From Ammoniphilus sp. YIM 78166 (GTDB taxonomy: Bacteria > Bacillota > Bacilli > Aneurinibacillales > RAOX-1), in contig NZ_SDLR01000002.1 in assembly GCF_004522215.1 (NCBI RefSeq), positions 682,001-746,000 on the forward strand: a DNA stretch of 64,000 nucleotides, in the 5' to 3' direction. Positions within the stretch are counted from its first letter, which is position 1. Each line of letters opens with the position of its first letter. A program made the position numbers and the translations under genes. The notes under the pieces are model-generated. The model did not search any database and was not told the DNA's origin. It worked only from the letters and a program-made list of their open reading frames with translations. Positions 56,878 to 64,000 of this stretch are shown here, piece by piece.

Positions 56878-58977
56878 ATGGAAGTATTTACTTATGAATT
56901 AGGTGGCAGGCCGTTCACCGTAGAGTATGGAAAAATGGCCAAGCAGTCCAATGCTGCAGTTCTCGTGCGCTATGGCGATACAGCAGTTTTGTCGACGATA
57001 ACAGCATCTAGTCAACCTTCTACCCTCGATTTTTTTCCTCTAACGGTTAACTATGAGGAGCGTCTCTACGCAGTAGGAAAGATCCCTGGAGGCTTTATTA
57101 AAAGGGAGGGGAGACCAAGTGAGAAGGCGATTTTGGCTAGTCGATTGATTGATAGACCGATTCGTCCTCTTTTTCCGGAAGGTTTTAGGAATGAAGTACA
57201 AGTGGTAAACATTGTGATGTCTGTTGATCAGGACTGTTCTTCCGAAATTGCAGCCATGATCGGAACGTCTATTGCCTTGAGCATTTCCGATGTGCCGTTT
57301 AATGGGCCCATTGCTGGAGCCATTGTGGGCAGAATAGATGGAGAATTTATTTTAAACCCTACCGTGGAACAGCAGACAAGAAGTGATATTCATTTGGTTG
57401 TCGCCGGAACAAAAGATGCCATCAACATGGTAGAAGCCGGTGCCAATGAAGTACCTGAAGAAGTGATGCTCGAAGCAATCATGTTTGGACATAACCACAT
57501 CCGCTCCGTAGTTGAATTTATTGAAGAGATTCAAGCTAAAGTTGGTAAGCCGAAAATGGAGGTTGTTCTTCACTCCGTTAATGAGGAAATTGATGCTGCG
57601 GTTCGTGAATATGCGATGGATCGCTTGGTACAAGCTGTGCGAGTGGAGGAAAAGCAAGCAAGACAAGAAGCGATTGATGCGATCAAAGAAGAAACGCAAA
57701 CTCATTTTGCTGAGATCTACCCAGAGAATGCGAAAGACGTATCTGAAGTCCTTTACACCATCGTAAAGGATGAGGTTCGCCGACTCATTACTCATGATAA
57801 GATCCGACCAGATGGCCGCGCGATTGATGAGATCCGACCGATTACTTCTGAAGTGAATCTCTTGGCACGTACTCATGGATCCGGCTTATTTACTAGAGGA
57901 CAAACCCAAGCTTTGAGTGTTTGTACTCTAGGGGCTTTAGGAGATGTGCAAATCCTTGACGGGCTAGGCATCGAAGAAAGTAAGCGATTCATGCACCACT
58001 ATAACTTCCCGCCATTCAGTGTAGGGGAAGCTCGACCATTGCGCCCGCCAGGCCGCAGAGAAATCGGTCATGGTGCCCTAGGTGAACGAGCCCTCGAGCC
58101 GGTAATCCCGTCCGAAGAAGAATTCCCTTATACCATTCGCTTGGTTTCTGAAGTACTCGAATCGAACGGATCAACCTCTCAAGCCAGTATTTGTGCCAGT
58201 ACGCTAGCGATGATGGATGCAGGTGTACCGCTGAAGGCGCCAGTAGCTGGAATTGCCATGGGACTAGTCAAATCAGGGGATCACGTTTCCGTTCTTTCCG
58301 ATATTCAAGGAATGGAAGATCATCTTGGCGATATGGACTTTAAGGTTGCTGGTACGAGTGAAGGCGTTACAGCCCTACAGATGGATATTAAAATCGAAGG
58401 AATTGATCGGACAATCCTTGAAGAGGCCCTGATGCAAGCAAGGAAAGGACGTTTGCACATCCTTGATCGCATGCTAGAAGCCATTAAGCAACCAAGAGAA
58501 AGTCTATCTCCTTTCGCTCCGAAGATTCTTAGCATGAAGATCCATCCGGATAAGATCCGCGATGTCATCGGGCCAGGCGGAAAGATCATCAACAAGATTA
58601 TCGAAGAAACAGGGGTTAAGATTGATATTGAGCAAGATGGTCGAATCTTCATTGCTTCCGTCAATGAGGGCATGAACCAGAAGGCAAAACAAATCATCGA
58701 AGACCTTGTTCGTGAAGTAGCCGTAGGACAGACTTACCTTGGAACGGTGAAGCGCATCGAAAAGTTTGGAGCTTTCGTCGAGATTTTTGCAGGGAAAGAA
58801 GGTCTGGTGCATATCTCTCAATTAGCGGAGGAAAGAGTCGCTAAGGTAGAAGATGTTGTCGCGGTAGGTGACCAAATCATGGTTAAAGTCGTGGAGATTG
58901 ATAACCAGGGCCGTGTGAACCTCTCTAGGAAAGTGTTGTTGAAAGAAGCGAAGGAACAAGAAAATCCAACCACATAA
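56878..58977 (+). CDS. pnp: polyribonucleotide nucleotidyltransferase (PNPase)
   Basis: Phosphorolytic 3'-5' exoribonuclease, the main mRNA 3' decay enzyme in Bacillus. 699 residues from ATG 56878, 10 nt after AAGGGAGG (56860-56867); ATG 56854 lies before that site. Order: RNase PH domain 1 ([27 protein letters not shown]), helical linker, RNase PH domain 2 ([24 protein letters not shown]), KH domain ([20 protein letters not shown]), S1 domain ([23 protein letters not shown]). Downstream terminator present. Confidence 0.98.
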   Translation: MEVFTYELGGRPFTVEYGKMAKQSNAAVLVRYGDTAVLSTITASSQPSTLDFFPLTVNYEERLYAVGKIPGGFIKREGRPSEKAILASRLIDRPIRPLFPEGFRNEVQVVNIVMSVDQDCSSEIAAMIGTSIALSISDVPFNGPIAGAIVGRIDGEFILNPTVEQQTRSDIHLVVAGTKDAINMVEAGANEVPEEVMLEAIMFGHNHIRSVVEFIEEIQAKVGKPKMEVVLHSVNEEIDAAVREYAMDRLVQAVRVEEKQARQEAIDAIKEETQTHFAEIYPENAKDVSEVLYTIVKDEVRRLITHDKIRPDGRAIDEIRPITSEVNLLARTHGSGLFTRGQTQALSVCTLGALGDVQILDGLGIEESKRFMHHYNFPPFSVGEARPLRPPGRREIGHGALGERALEPVIPSEEEFPYTIRLVSEVLESNGSTSQASICASTLAMMDAGVPLKAPVAGIAMGLVKSGDHVSVLSDIQGMEDHLGDMDFKVAGTSEGVTALQMDIKIEGIDRTILEEALMQARKGRLHILDRMLEAIKQPRESLSPFAPKILSMKIHPDKIRDVIGPGGKIINKIIEETGVKIDIEQDGRIFIASVNEGMNQKAKQIIEDLVREVAVGQTYLGTVKRIEKFGAFVEIFAGKEGLVHISQLAEERVAKVEDVVAVGDQIMVKVVEIDNQGRVNLSRKVLLKEAKEQENPTT

Positions 58978-59032
58978 AACGCGGGAGATATCGGTTTGTT
59001 TACAATCGATAGATCCCTTCATTTATCAGAAC

Positions 59033-59065
59033 AAAAGGCTTCGTAACAGAAGCTTTTTTTGTTTT
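59033..59065 (+). terminator. intrinsic terminator after pnp
   Basis: AAAAGGCTTC (59033-59042) pairs with GAAGCTTTTT (59049-59058), one G-U, loop GTAACA, in a run of seven T continuing to GTTTT. Confidence 0.85.
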
Positions 59066-59138
59066 GAGAATATAACGACCTCGTCCGACATAACTTGTAC
59101 CATTGGGAAGTTTGTGAAACTTTGGAGGTGGTGGTGCC

Positions 59139-60116
59139 ATGAAACGGACGAAAGCGCAGGTACAGCTCTTACTAGGCGGGCTTTTTCTTGTGCTTTTTTT
59201 ATTTACCTTGCAATCTCCCGCAATCAAGCAGTATATCTCGGCGGTAAAAGGTACACCTGTATCGGGATCCCTCTCGGAGGACTGGATGGTGAAGTTGAAA
59301 GAATTTAAGAGTCAACATGATGTTGCCCCCATTGATGCCCGCATCGATCCGATCTGGAAAGCTATACCTGGATATAATGGAGTTCAGGTCAATATAGAGG
59401 CGTCGCACAAAAAATTAAAGGAAGCTGGAAAGTGGGATGAATCCTTAATCGTATGGGAAGAACTAGAGCCCAAAATAAGTCTCGCGGACTTGAAGCCTTC
59501 TCCGATCTATAAGGGCAATCCGGAAAAGCCCATGATCTCCTTTATGGTCAATGTTGCATGGGGCAATGAATATTTGCCTGAAATTCTGAAAACATTAGAA
59601 AAATATGGGGTCAAATCAACCTTTTTTCTAGACGGATCCTGGGCAAATAAGTTCCCAGACGAGGCAAGAAAAATTAAGCAGGCCGGACATGAGATTGGCA
59701 ATCACGCTTATTCCCATCCGGACATGAAGACCATCTCCTTAAACCGCATTCGACTCGAAATCACCAAGACGAATGAGGTCATTCAAAAAGAGCTGGATAT
59801 TCGCCCCGTTTTGTTTGCCCCACCTTCTGGCTCGTTTGATGACCGTGTAGTTCAAATGGCTGCACAAGAAAAGATGTATACCATATTATGGACATTAGAT
59901 ACGGTAGATTGGCGGAAGCCGGCTCCTTCCGAGATTATCCGGAGATTATCCCCGAAGCTTGCAAACGGATCACTCATTTTAATGCATCCTACCGAATCAT
60001 CGATGAAGGCCTTGCCAGCTCTGTTAGAAGCTGCCAAATCCAAAGGGTTGAAGGTAGGAACCGTAAGTGATCTTCTGTCTTCAAAGCGTGTAGATGCTAT
60101 TGAGGTCAAGAGGTAA
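59139..60116 (+). CDS. ylxY: YlxY-type polysaccharide deacetylase homologue
   Basis: Membrane-anchored member of the NodB (CE4) family, the regular neighbour of pnp and mlpA in Bacillales. 325 residues: N-terminal signal anchor (about 8-27, VQLLLGGLFLVLFLFTLQS), an extracellular stalk (about 40-125), then the NodB fold. The metal His pair is present (EIGNHAYSHPD) and the RPVLFAPPSGSFDDRV motif is visible. The first motif, usually TFDDG with the catalytic base Asp, reads FMVNVAWGNEY, so the catalytic aspartates are missing. Activity is therefore doubtful; YlxY relatives share this feature as I recall. Confidence 0.88.
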   Translation: MKRTKAQVQLLLGGLFLVLFLFTLQSPAIKQYISAVKGTPVSGSLSEDWMVKLKEFKSQHDVAPIDARIDPIWKAIPGYNGVQVNIEASHKKLKEAGKWDESLIVWEELEPKISLADLKPSPIYKGNPEKPMISFMVNVAWGNEYLPEILKTLEKYGVKSTFFLDGSWANKFPDEARKIKQAGHEIGNHAYSHPDMKTISLNRIRLEITKTNEVIQKELDIRPVLFAPPSGSFDDRVVQMAAQEKMYTILWTLDTVDWRKPAPSEIIRRLSPKLANGSLILMHPTESSMKALPALLEAAKSKGLKVGTVSDLLSSKRVDAIEVKR

Positions 60117-60229
60117 TTTTGCTATAGTAATTATACTGACTTTCAATAAGTAGAACTTACCAATTAGAATTCCAGCTTAAAAAGAGTTTGTTACTTGATG
60201 CTAAGGCATTCATAAGGAGGCTTTCACTC

Positions 60230-61486
60230 GTGATCGAAAAATACACCCTAGAGAATGGGGTACGTGTGATAATTGAAAAAATCCCTACTGTACGTTCAGT
60301 AGCGTTAGGGATTTGGGTTGGAACCGGTTCCCGTAATGAAGAGCCATCGAACAATGGAATCTCTCATTTTATTGAGCATATGCTCTTCAAGGGTACAAAG
60401 ACCAGATCTGCGAAAGAGATAGCCGAATCCTTCGATCAAATCGGTGGACACGTAAACGCGTTTACGTCAAAAGAATATACCTGTTATTATGCAAGGGTGT
60501 TAGATGATCACGCTCCTATGGCCTTGGATATCCTATCGGACATGTTCTTTCATTCCGTTTATGATGAAGAGGAAATAAAGAAGGAGCGAAAGGTTGTTAT
60601 TGAAGAAATTAAAATGTATGATGACACGCCAGACGATCTTGTTCACGACCTCATCGCAAAAGCCAGCTTTCCCCAGCATTCTTTAGGTTATAGTATCTTA
60701 GGCACGGAAGAGGTACTCAACGAGATCAATCGCGATACCATCCTTTCCTACATTGATAAGCGTTATACACCATCCAATGTGGTCATTACGGTCGCAGGTA
60801 ATGTGAATGATAGCTTGCTGGACTCCATCAAAGGACAGTTTTCTCATTTTTATCGTGAGGAAGTGAACACGGATCGTCTATCGCCTAGCTTCCACGCGGG
60901 CAGTAAGCTAAAGAAGAAAGAAACAGAACAAGCGCATCTTTGCCTAGCATTTCCTGGTCTAGAGGTTGGAAATAAGGATATCTATGCCCTGATTCTAATG
61001 AATAATATTCTCGGCGGCAGCATGAGCTCGCGCTTATTCCAAGAAGTTCGCGAGGAAAGAGGATTGGCTTATTCGGTTTTCTCTTACCATTCTTCCTTCC
61101 GAGACAATGGAATGTTTACCGTTTATGCAGGTACGGCTCCCAAGCAATTGGAGGAGGTTTACTCTGTCATTGTCAACACCCTGCAGAAACTAAAGCAAGA
61201 AGGCATCACGAAAGAAGAGCTGCTAAAGGGTAAAGAACAACTTAAGGGAAGCTTGATGCTTAGCTTAGAGAGCACGAACAGTCGCATGAGCAGACTTGGA
61301 AAAAATGAATTGCTTCTCGGCAAGCACTTAGGTCTAGATGAGATCCTTCAAAAGGTAGACGGTGTCACGCTTGATCATGTTCAAGCTGCGATTGAAAAGA
61401 TCTTTAACCATTCCATGTCGATTGCCTTAGTCAGCCCTTATGAAGAGCTGCCTTCATCCTTTAACCAAGTTCAACTTATGACTTAG
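60230..61486 (+). CDS. mlpA: M16-family zinc metallopeptidase MlpA (YmxG)
   Basis: Processing-protease-like zinc peptidase. 418 residues from GTG 60230, 9 nt after AAGGAGG (60214-60220); the longer frame from 60188 is upstream of the RBS. Inverted zinc motif HFIEH is at residues 46-50, with the downstream Glu in the [16 protein letters not shown] segment. The C-terminal [14 protein letters not shown] motif is also typical. In B. subtilis MlpA affects extracellular protease expression. Precedes dut by 20 nt. Confidence 0.95.
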   Translation: MIEKYTLENGVRVIIEKIPTVRSVALGIWVGTGSRNEEPSNNGISHFIEHMLFKGTKTRSAKEIAESFDQIGGHVNAFTSKEYTCYYARVLDDHAPMALDILSDMFFHSVYDEEEIKKERKVVIEEIKMYDDTPDDLVHDLIAKASFPQHSLGYSILGTEEVLNEINRDTILSYIDKRYTPSNVVITVAGNVNDSLLDSIKGQFSHFYREEVNTDRLSPSFHAGSKLKKKETEQAHLCLAFPGLEVGNKDIYALILMNNILGGSMSSRLFQEVREERGLAYSVFSYHSSFRDNGMFTVYAGTAPKQLEEVYSVIVNTLQKLKQEGITKEELLKGKEQLKGSLMLSLESTNSRMSRLGKNELLLGKHLGLDEILQKVDGVTLDHVQAAIEKIFNHSMSIALVSPYEELPSSFNQVQLMT

Positions 61487-61506
61487 AGACAGACGAGGTG
61501 AATCGA

Positions 61507-61962
61507 TTGCAGGAAGCAAAAGTAACCGTTCAAATTAGAAAAACTCCAGGAAATGATGATATCCCGCTTCCTTGTCGAATGTCGGAATGGGCTGCAGGCT
61601 TTGACCTTGTGGCCGCAGTGCAAGAACCTATGGATCTGCTTCCCGGCGAGCGGACGTTGATCCCGACAGGCTTCAGTATCGCTCTACCGAGGAATATGGA
61701 GGCGCAGATCCGACCACGGAGTGGTCTAGCATTAAAAAAGGGTATTACATGCTTGAACTCTCCTGGGACCATTGATGCCGATTATCGGGGAGAGGTTGGC
61801 GTGATTTTGATTAATCATGGTCATGAAGCTTTTCGCATCACTCGTGGGGATCGTATTGCCCAAATGGTCATCCAGTATGTTCCGCCTGTCGAATGGGAAA
61901 TAGTTGATGAGCTGCCATCGAGTGATCGAGGGCAAGGCGGTTTTGGTCATACTGGCGTTTAA
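61507..61962 (+). CDS. dut: dUTP diphosphatase (dUTPase)
   Basis: Hydrolyses dUTP to dUMP, keeping uracil out of DNA. 151 residues from TTG 61507, 6 nt after GAGGTG (61495-61500); GTG 61498 is inside that site. All five trimeric dUTPase motifs are present: [45 protein letters not shown] and GQGGFGHTG. Its location between mlpA and ymxH is found in several Bacillales, not in B. subtilis itself as I recall. Confidence 0.96.
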   Translation: MQEAKVTVQIRKTPGNDDIPLPCRMSEWAAGFDLVAAVQEPMDLLPGERTLIPTGFSIALPRNMEAQIRPRSGLALKKGITCLNSPGTIDADYRGEVGVILINHGHEAFRITRGDRIAQMVIQYVPPVEWEIVDELPSSDRGQGGFGHTGV

Positions 61963-61977
61963 ATAAAAGGATAAAAG

Positions 61978-62019
61978 AAGTACTTCTACCTGCAAAGGTG
62001 AGAAGTACTTTTTTTTTTT
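61978..62019 (+). terminator. intrinsic terminator after dut
   Basis: AAGTACTTCT (61978-61987) pairs with AGAAGTACTT (62001-62010), extended by ACC (61988-61990) with GGT (61997-61999). A run of eleven T follows (62009-62019). Confidence 0.92.
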
Positions 62020-62078
62020 CCTTCAGCATATCCTTCCACTGCAGGGACTTGGACAAAAGCAAAAGGGAGGTTAGCGCC

Positions 62079-62333
62079 ATGAGGTATAGTGATTTTAGCG
62101 GCAAGGAAGTGATCGATTTGGAGAATGGGGAACGAATGGGACCATTAGGCCAATCGGATCTGGTTATTCATCCGGAGACGGGACAGATTGATTCCATTAT
62201 TCTGCCAGGAACATCCTTGTTCGGTTGGGGAAAGAAAAAAAATGATGTGATGATTCCGTGGGATGCTATCCGGAAAGTGGGTCCAGAAATGATTATTGTA
62301 GAGTTAAGGGAGAGAGGAAAGACGAGGTCCTAA
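62079..62333 (+). CDS. ymxH: YlmC/YmxH-family sporulation-associated protein
   Basis: 84-residue PRC-barrel-like protein from ATG 62079 (MRYSDFSGKEVIDLENGERMG), after AAAGGGAGG (62062-62070). Family features are GPLGQSDLVIHPETGQIDSIILPG and DVMIPWDAIRKVGPEMIIVEL. YlmC/YmxH proteins are found in endospore formers, but their function is not known to me. It precedes the dipicolinate genes as in B. subtilis. Confidence 0.92.
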   Translation: MRYSDFSGKEVIDLENGERMGPLGQSDLVIHPETGQIDSIILPGTSLFGWGKKKNDVMIPWDAIRKVGPEMIIVELRERGKTRS

Positions 62334-62350
62334 ACAAATACTTGGGTGTA

Positions 62351-62377
62351 ACGCTTCGATGGGCGGTCACATACGAT
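62351..62377 (+). promoter_or_regulatory. candidate sigma-K promoter for dpaAB
   Basis: AC (62351-62352), a 17-nt spacer and CATACGAT (62370-62377), matching the mother-cell sigma-K pattern AC-N16/17-CATANNNTA up to the last base (G). The B. subtilis spoVF operon is sigma-K dependent. Start near 62385 gives a 110-nt leader. Confidence 0.5.
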
Positions 62378-62495
62378 GAGGGTAGAACGCAACGAATTCC
62401 GGCAAACCAAAACTCAAGTTTTAGGTTTCAATTTGTTTTCCACTTTTAATGTACACTTCATTGTAGTAAACTGTTTGAAAGGGGTTATCAGCTTT

Positions 62496-63395
62496 ATGCT
62501 CACTGGGATTCACGCTACCTTCATCGGAGGAGATGCTCGCCAACTTGAGGTCATCAAAAAATTCATCGAGCTGGACGCATCGGTAACCCTCATCGGTTTT
62601 GATAATTTAGAAAGCAATTTTACAGGAGCAACGAAAAAAGATCTTTCTGTAGATGTCTTACAAGAGACGGACGCATTAATTCTCCCCATAGTAGGAACAG
62701 ATGATGAAGGCTTTGTTGAGAGCATCTTCTGTTCGAAGTCGATTCAATTGTCTGATAAGCATTTTGAAGCAATGAATAAGAAAATAGCGATCTACACGGG
62801 GATGGCTAAAGCTTATTTAAGGGATCGTTGTAAGGCTCATAGCCTTAACTTAACTGAGATACTAGACCGAGATGATGTAGCTATATATAACTCGATTCCG
62901 ACGGTCGAGGGTGCCTTGATGATGGCTATCCAGAATACGGATATTACAATCCATGGCTCCACGTGCATCGTGTTAGGTCTTGGAAGAGTAGGCATTTCTA
63001 TGGCACGCGCTCTTCATGCCCTTGGTGCACATGTAAGAGTAGGAGCAAGGAAGCCGGAGCACCTAGCTAGAATCTATGAGATGGGATTATCACCGTTTGA
63101 GCTCAAAGATCTTGCCGAACAGGTCGATGATGTAGATATCGTTTACAACACGATTCCTAAGATGGTGGTCACAGCTCAGATCATTGCTCAGATGCCACAA
63201 CATGCCTTGATTATTGATCTAGCGTCAAAGCCTGGTGGAACAGACTTTCGTTATGCTGAAAAGCGAGGAATCAAAGCCCTATTAGCACCTGGTTTGCCTG
63301 GAATTGTTGCGCCGAAGACAGCAGGCCAGATCATAGCTAAGACCTTGTCAAGGCTTGTTTCTGAACAAATGGCAGACCGGGAGGGAACATCATGA
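62496..63395 (+). CDS. dpaA: dipicolinate synthase subunit A
   Basis: NAD(P)-dependent subunit of the enzyme that converts dihydroxy-tetrahydrodipicolinate to dipicolinic acid, the spore-core solute, in the mother cell. 299 residues from ATG 62496 (MLTGIHATFIGGDARQLEVI); the longer frame from 62376 is unsupported. DDVAIYNSIPTVEGALMMAI, the Rossmann motif CIVLGLGRVG and the conserved KALLAPGLPGIVAPKTAGQI are almost as in SpoVFA. AAAGGGG lies about 10 nt upstream. Overlaps dpaB by 4 nt. Confidence 0.97.
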   Translation: MLTGIHATFIGGDARQLEVIKKFIELDASVTLIGFDNLESNFTGATKKDLSVDVLQETDALILPIVGTDDEGFVESIFCSKSIQLSDKHFEAMNKKIAIYTGMAKAYLRDRCKAHSLNLTEILDRDDVAIYNSIPTVEGALMMAIQNTDITIHGSTCIVLGLGRVGISMARALHALGAHVRVGARKPEHLARIYEMGLSPFELKDLAEQVDDVDIVYNTIPKMVVTAQIIAQMPQHALIIDLASKPGGTDFRYAEKRGIKALLAPGLPGIVAPKTAGQIIAKTLSRLVSEQMADREGTS

Positions 63396-63991
63396 AATTA
63401 ACTGGAAAAACCATTGGATTTGGCGTGACGGGGTCCCATTGCACGTTGGAAGAGATTATGCCGCAAATCAAGCGCTTAGTGGATGAAGGAGCCAATGTTA
63501 TTCCTATCATTACACATACGGTAGCCACAACAGATACCTATTTCGGGAATGCGGTGGATTGGAAGAAGCAGTTAAGAGACATTACAGGCAATGAAATTGT
63601 AGCAACCATTGTAGATGCCGAACCACTTGGCCCTAAGCGTCCCTTGGACGTCATGGTGATCGCCCCGATGACGGGCGGCTCAACCAGCAAATTGGCGAAT
63701 GCCCTAACGGACAGTCCCGTACTCATGGCGGCTAAGGCAACCATGCGCAACCACCGTCCTGTGGTGCTTGCGATTTCTACTAATGATGGCTTAGGATTAA
63801 ATATGGCAAATATTGCAAAGCTGATGGCAGCGAAGGATATCTATTTTGTTCCTTTTGGCCAGGATGCCCCTGAAAAAAAGCCTAAATCCTTAGTCGCACG
63901 AATGGAATTGATTAAGGAAACTTGCGAGATGGCGCTTGAAGGTAAACAACTTCAGCCGGTAATCGTTGAAAAATTTAGATATATGGACTAG
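63392..63991 (+). CDS. dpaB: dipicolinate synthase subunit B
   Basis: Flavoprotein-like subunit of dipicolinate synthase. 199 residues. N-terminal IGFGVTGSHCTLEEIMPQIK, then the flavodoxin-like AEPLGPKRPLDVMVIAPMTGGSTSKLANAL and GLGLNMANIAKLMAAKDIYFVPFGQD. Overlaps dpaA by 4 nt, so the two subunits are coupled. In B. subtilis asd and dapG follow; the window ends 9 nt after the stop. Confidence 0.97.
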   Translation: MKLTGKTIGFGVTGSHCTLEEIMPQIKRLVDEGANVIPIITHTVATTDTYFGNAVDWKKQLRDITGNEIVATIVDAEPLGPKRPLDVMVIAPMTGGSTSKLANALTDSPVLMAAKATMRNHRPVVLAISTNDGLGLNMANIAKLMAAKDIYFVPFGQDAPEKKPKSLVARMELIKETCEMALEGKQLQPVIVEKFRYMD

Positions 63992-64000
63992 TATAAACAT

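Overview
The window is a stretch of chromosome from a motile, endospore-forming Firmicute of the order Bacillales. The gene order is the classic Bacillus-type core backbone: topA, trmFO, hslVU, codY, the fla/che operon, rpsB-tsf, pyrH-frr, uppS-cdsA-dxr-rseP-proS, polC, rimP-nusA-infB, rbfA-nrnA-truB-ribF, rpsO, pnp, then dut and the dipicolinate synthase genes. PolC, CodY, FliY, CheC, CheD, SigD and DpaAB point to a Gram-positive spore former. The base composition (mid-40s percent GC by eye) and the departures from the Bacillus subtilis order suggest a Brevibacillus/Aneurinibacillus/Paenibacillus-like lineage rather than Bacillus itself. That placement is inference. Every recognised gene is on the + strand, and no mobile element, CRISPR array or rRNA/tRNA gene was recognised.

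Layout. (1) 1-6102: the 3' part of topA, then trmFO, hslV, hslU and codY, closed by a strong terminator. xerC, which sits between trmFO and hslV in B. subtilis, is missing; a structured 200-bp leader takes its place. (2) 6284-33803: a tightly packed fla/che operon of about 27.5 kb, flgB to a swrB-like gene. It encodes rod, MS ring, switch, export apparatus, hook, chemotaxis proteins and sigma-D. flgD (hook cap) is not at its usual place. (3) 33820-42887: rpsB with a strong promoter and a candidate structured leader, tsf, pyrH, frr, uppS, cdsA, dxr, rseP and proS. (4) 42927-47234: polC, followed by a 439-bp gap with imperfect inverted repeats and the rimP promoter. (5) 47674-55690: rimP, nusA, ylxR, ylxQ, infB, rbfA, nrnA, truB and ribF; ylxP is absent. 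(6) 55752-58977: a promoter, two unrecognised small genes arranged like a toxin-antitoxin cassette, rpsO, then pnp. (7) 59139-63991: a YlxY-type deacetylase homologue, mlpA, dut, ymxH and dpaA-dpaB, with a sigma-K-like promoter before dpaA.

The genes form three themes: growth and translation (ribosomal proteins, initiation and elongation factors, rRNA/tRNA maturation, RNA decay), envelope and replication (UppS, CdsA, Dxr, RseP, PolC), and adaptive behaviour (CodY nutrient sensing, flagella and chemotaxis, sporulation). Most of the window is ordinary core genome. The points most worth a second look are the two-gene cassette ahead of rpsO, the predicted rpsB leader RNA, the structured region replacing xerC, the missing flgD, and the proline/tyrosine-rich insertion in FliY. 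Many start codons were reassigned from the longest open frame using ribosome-binding-site spacing and remembered family N-termini; several are TTG or GTG, and one is probably CTG.
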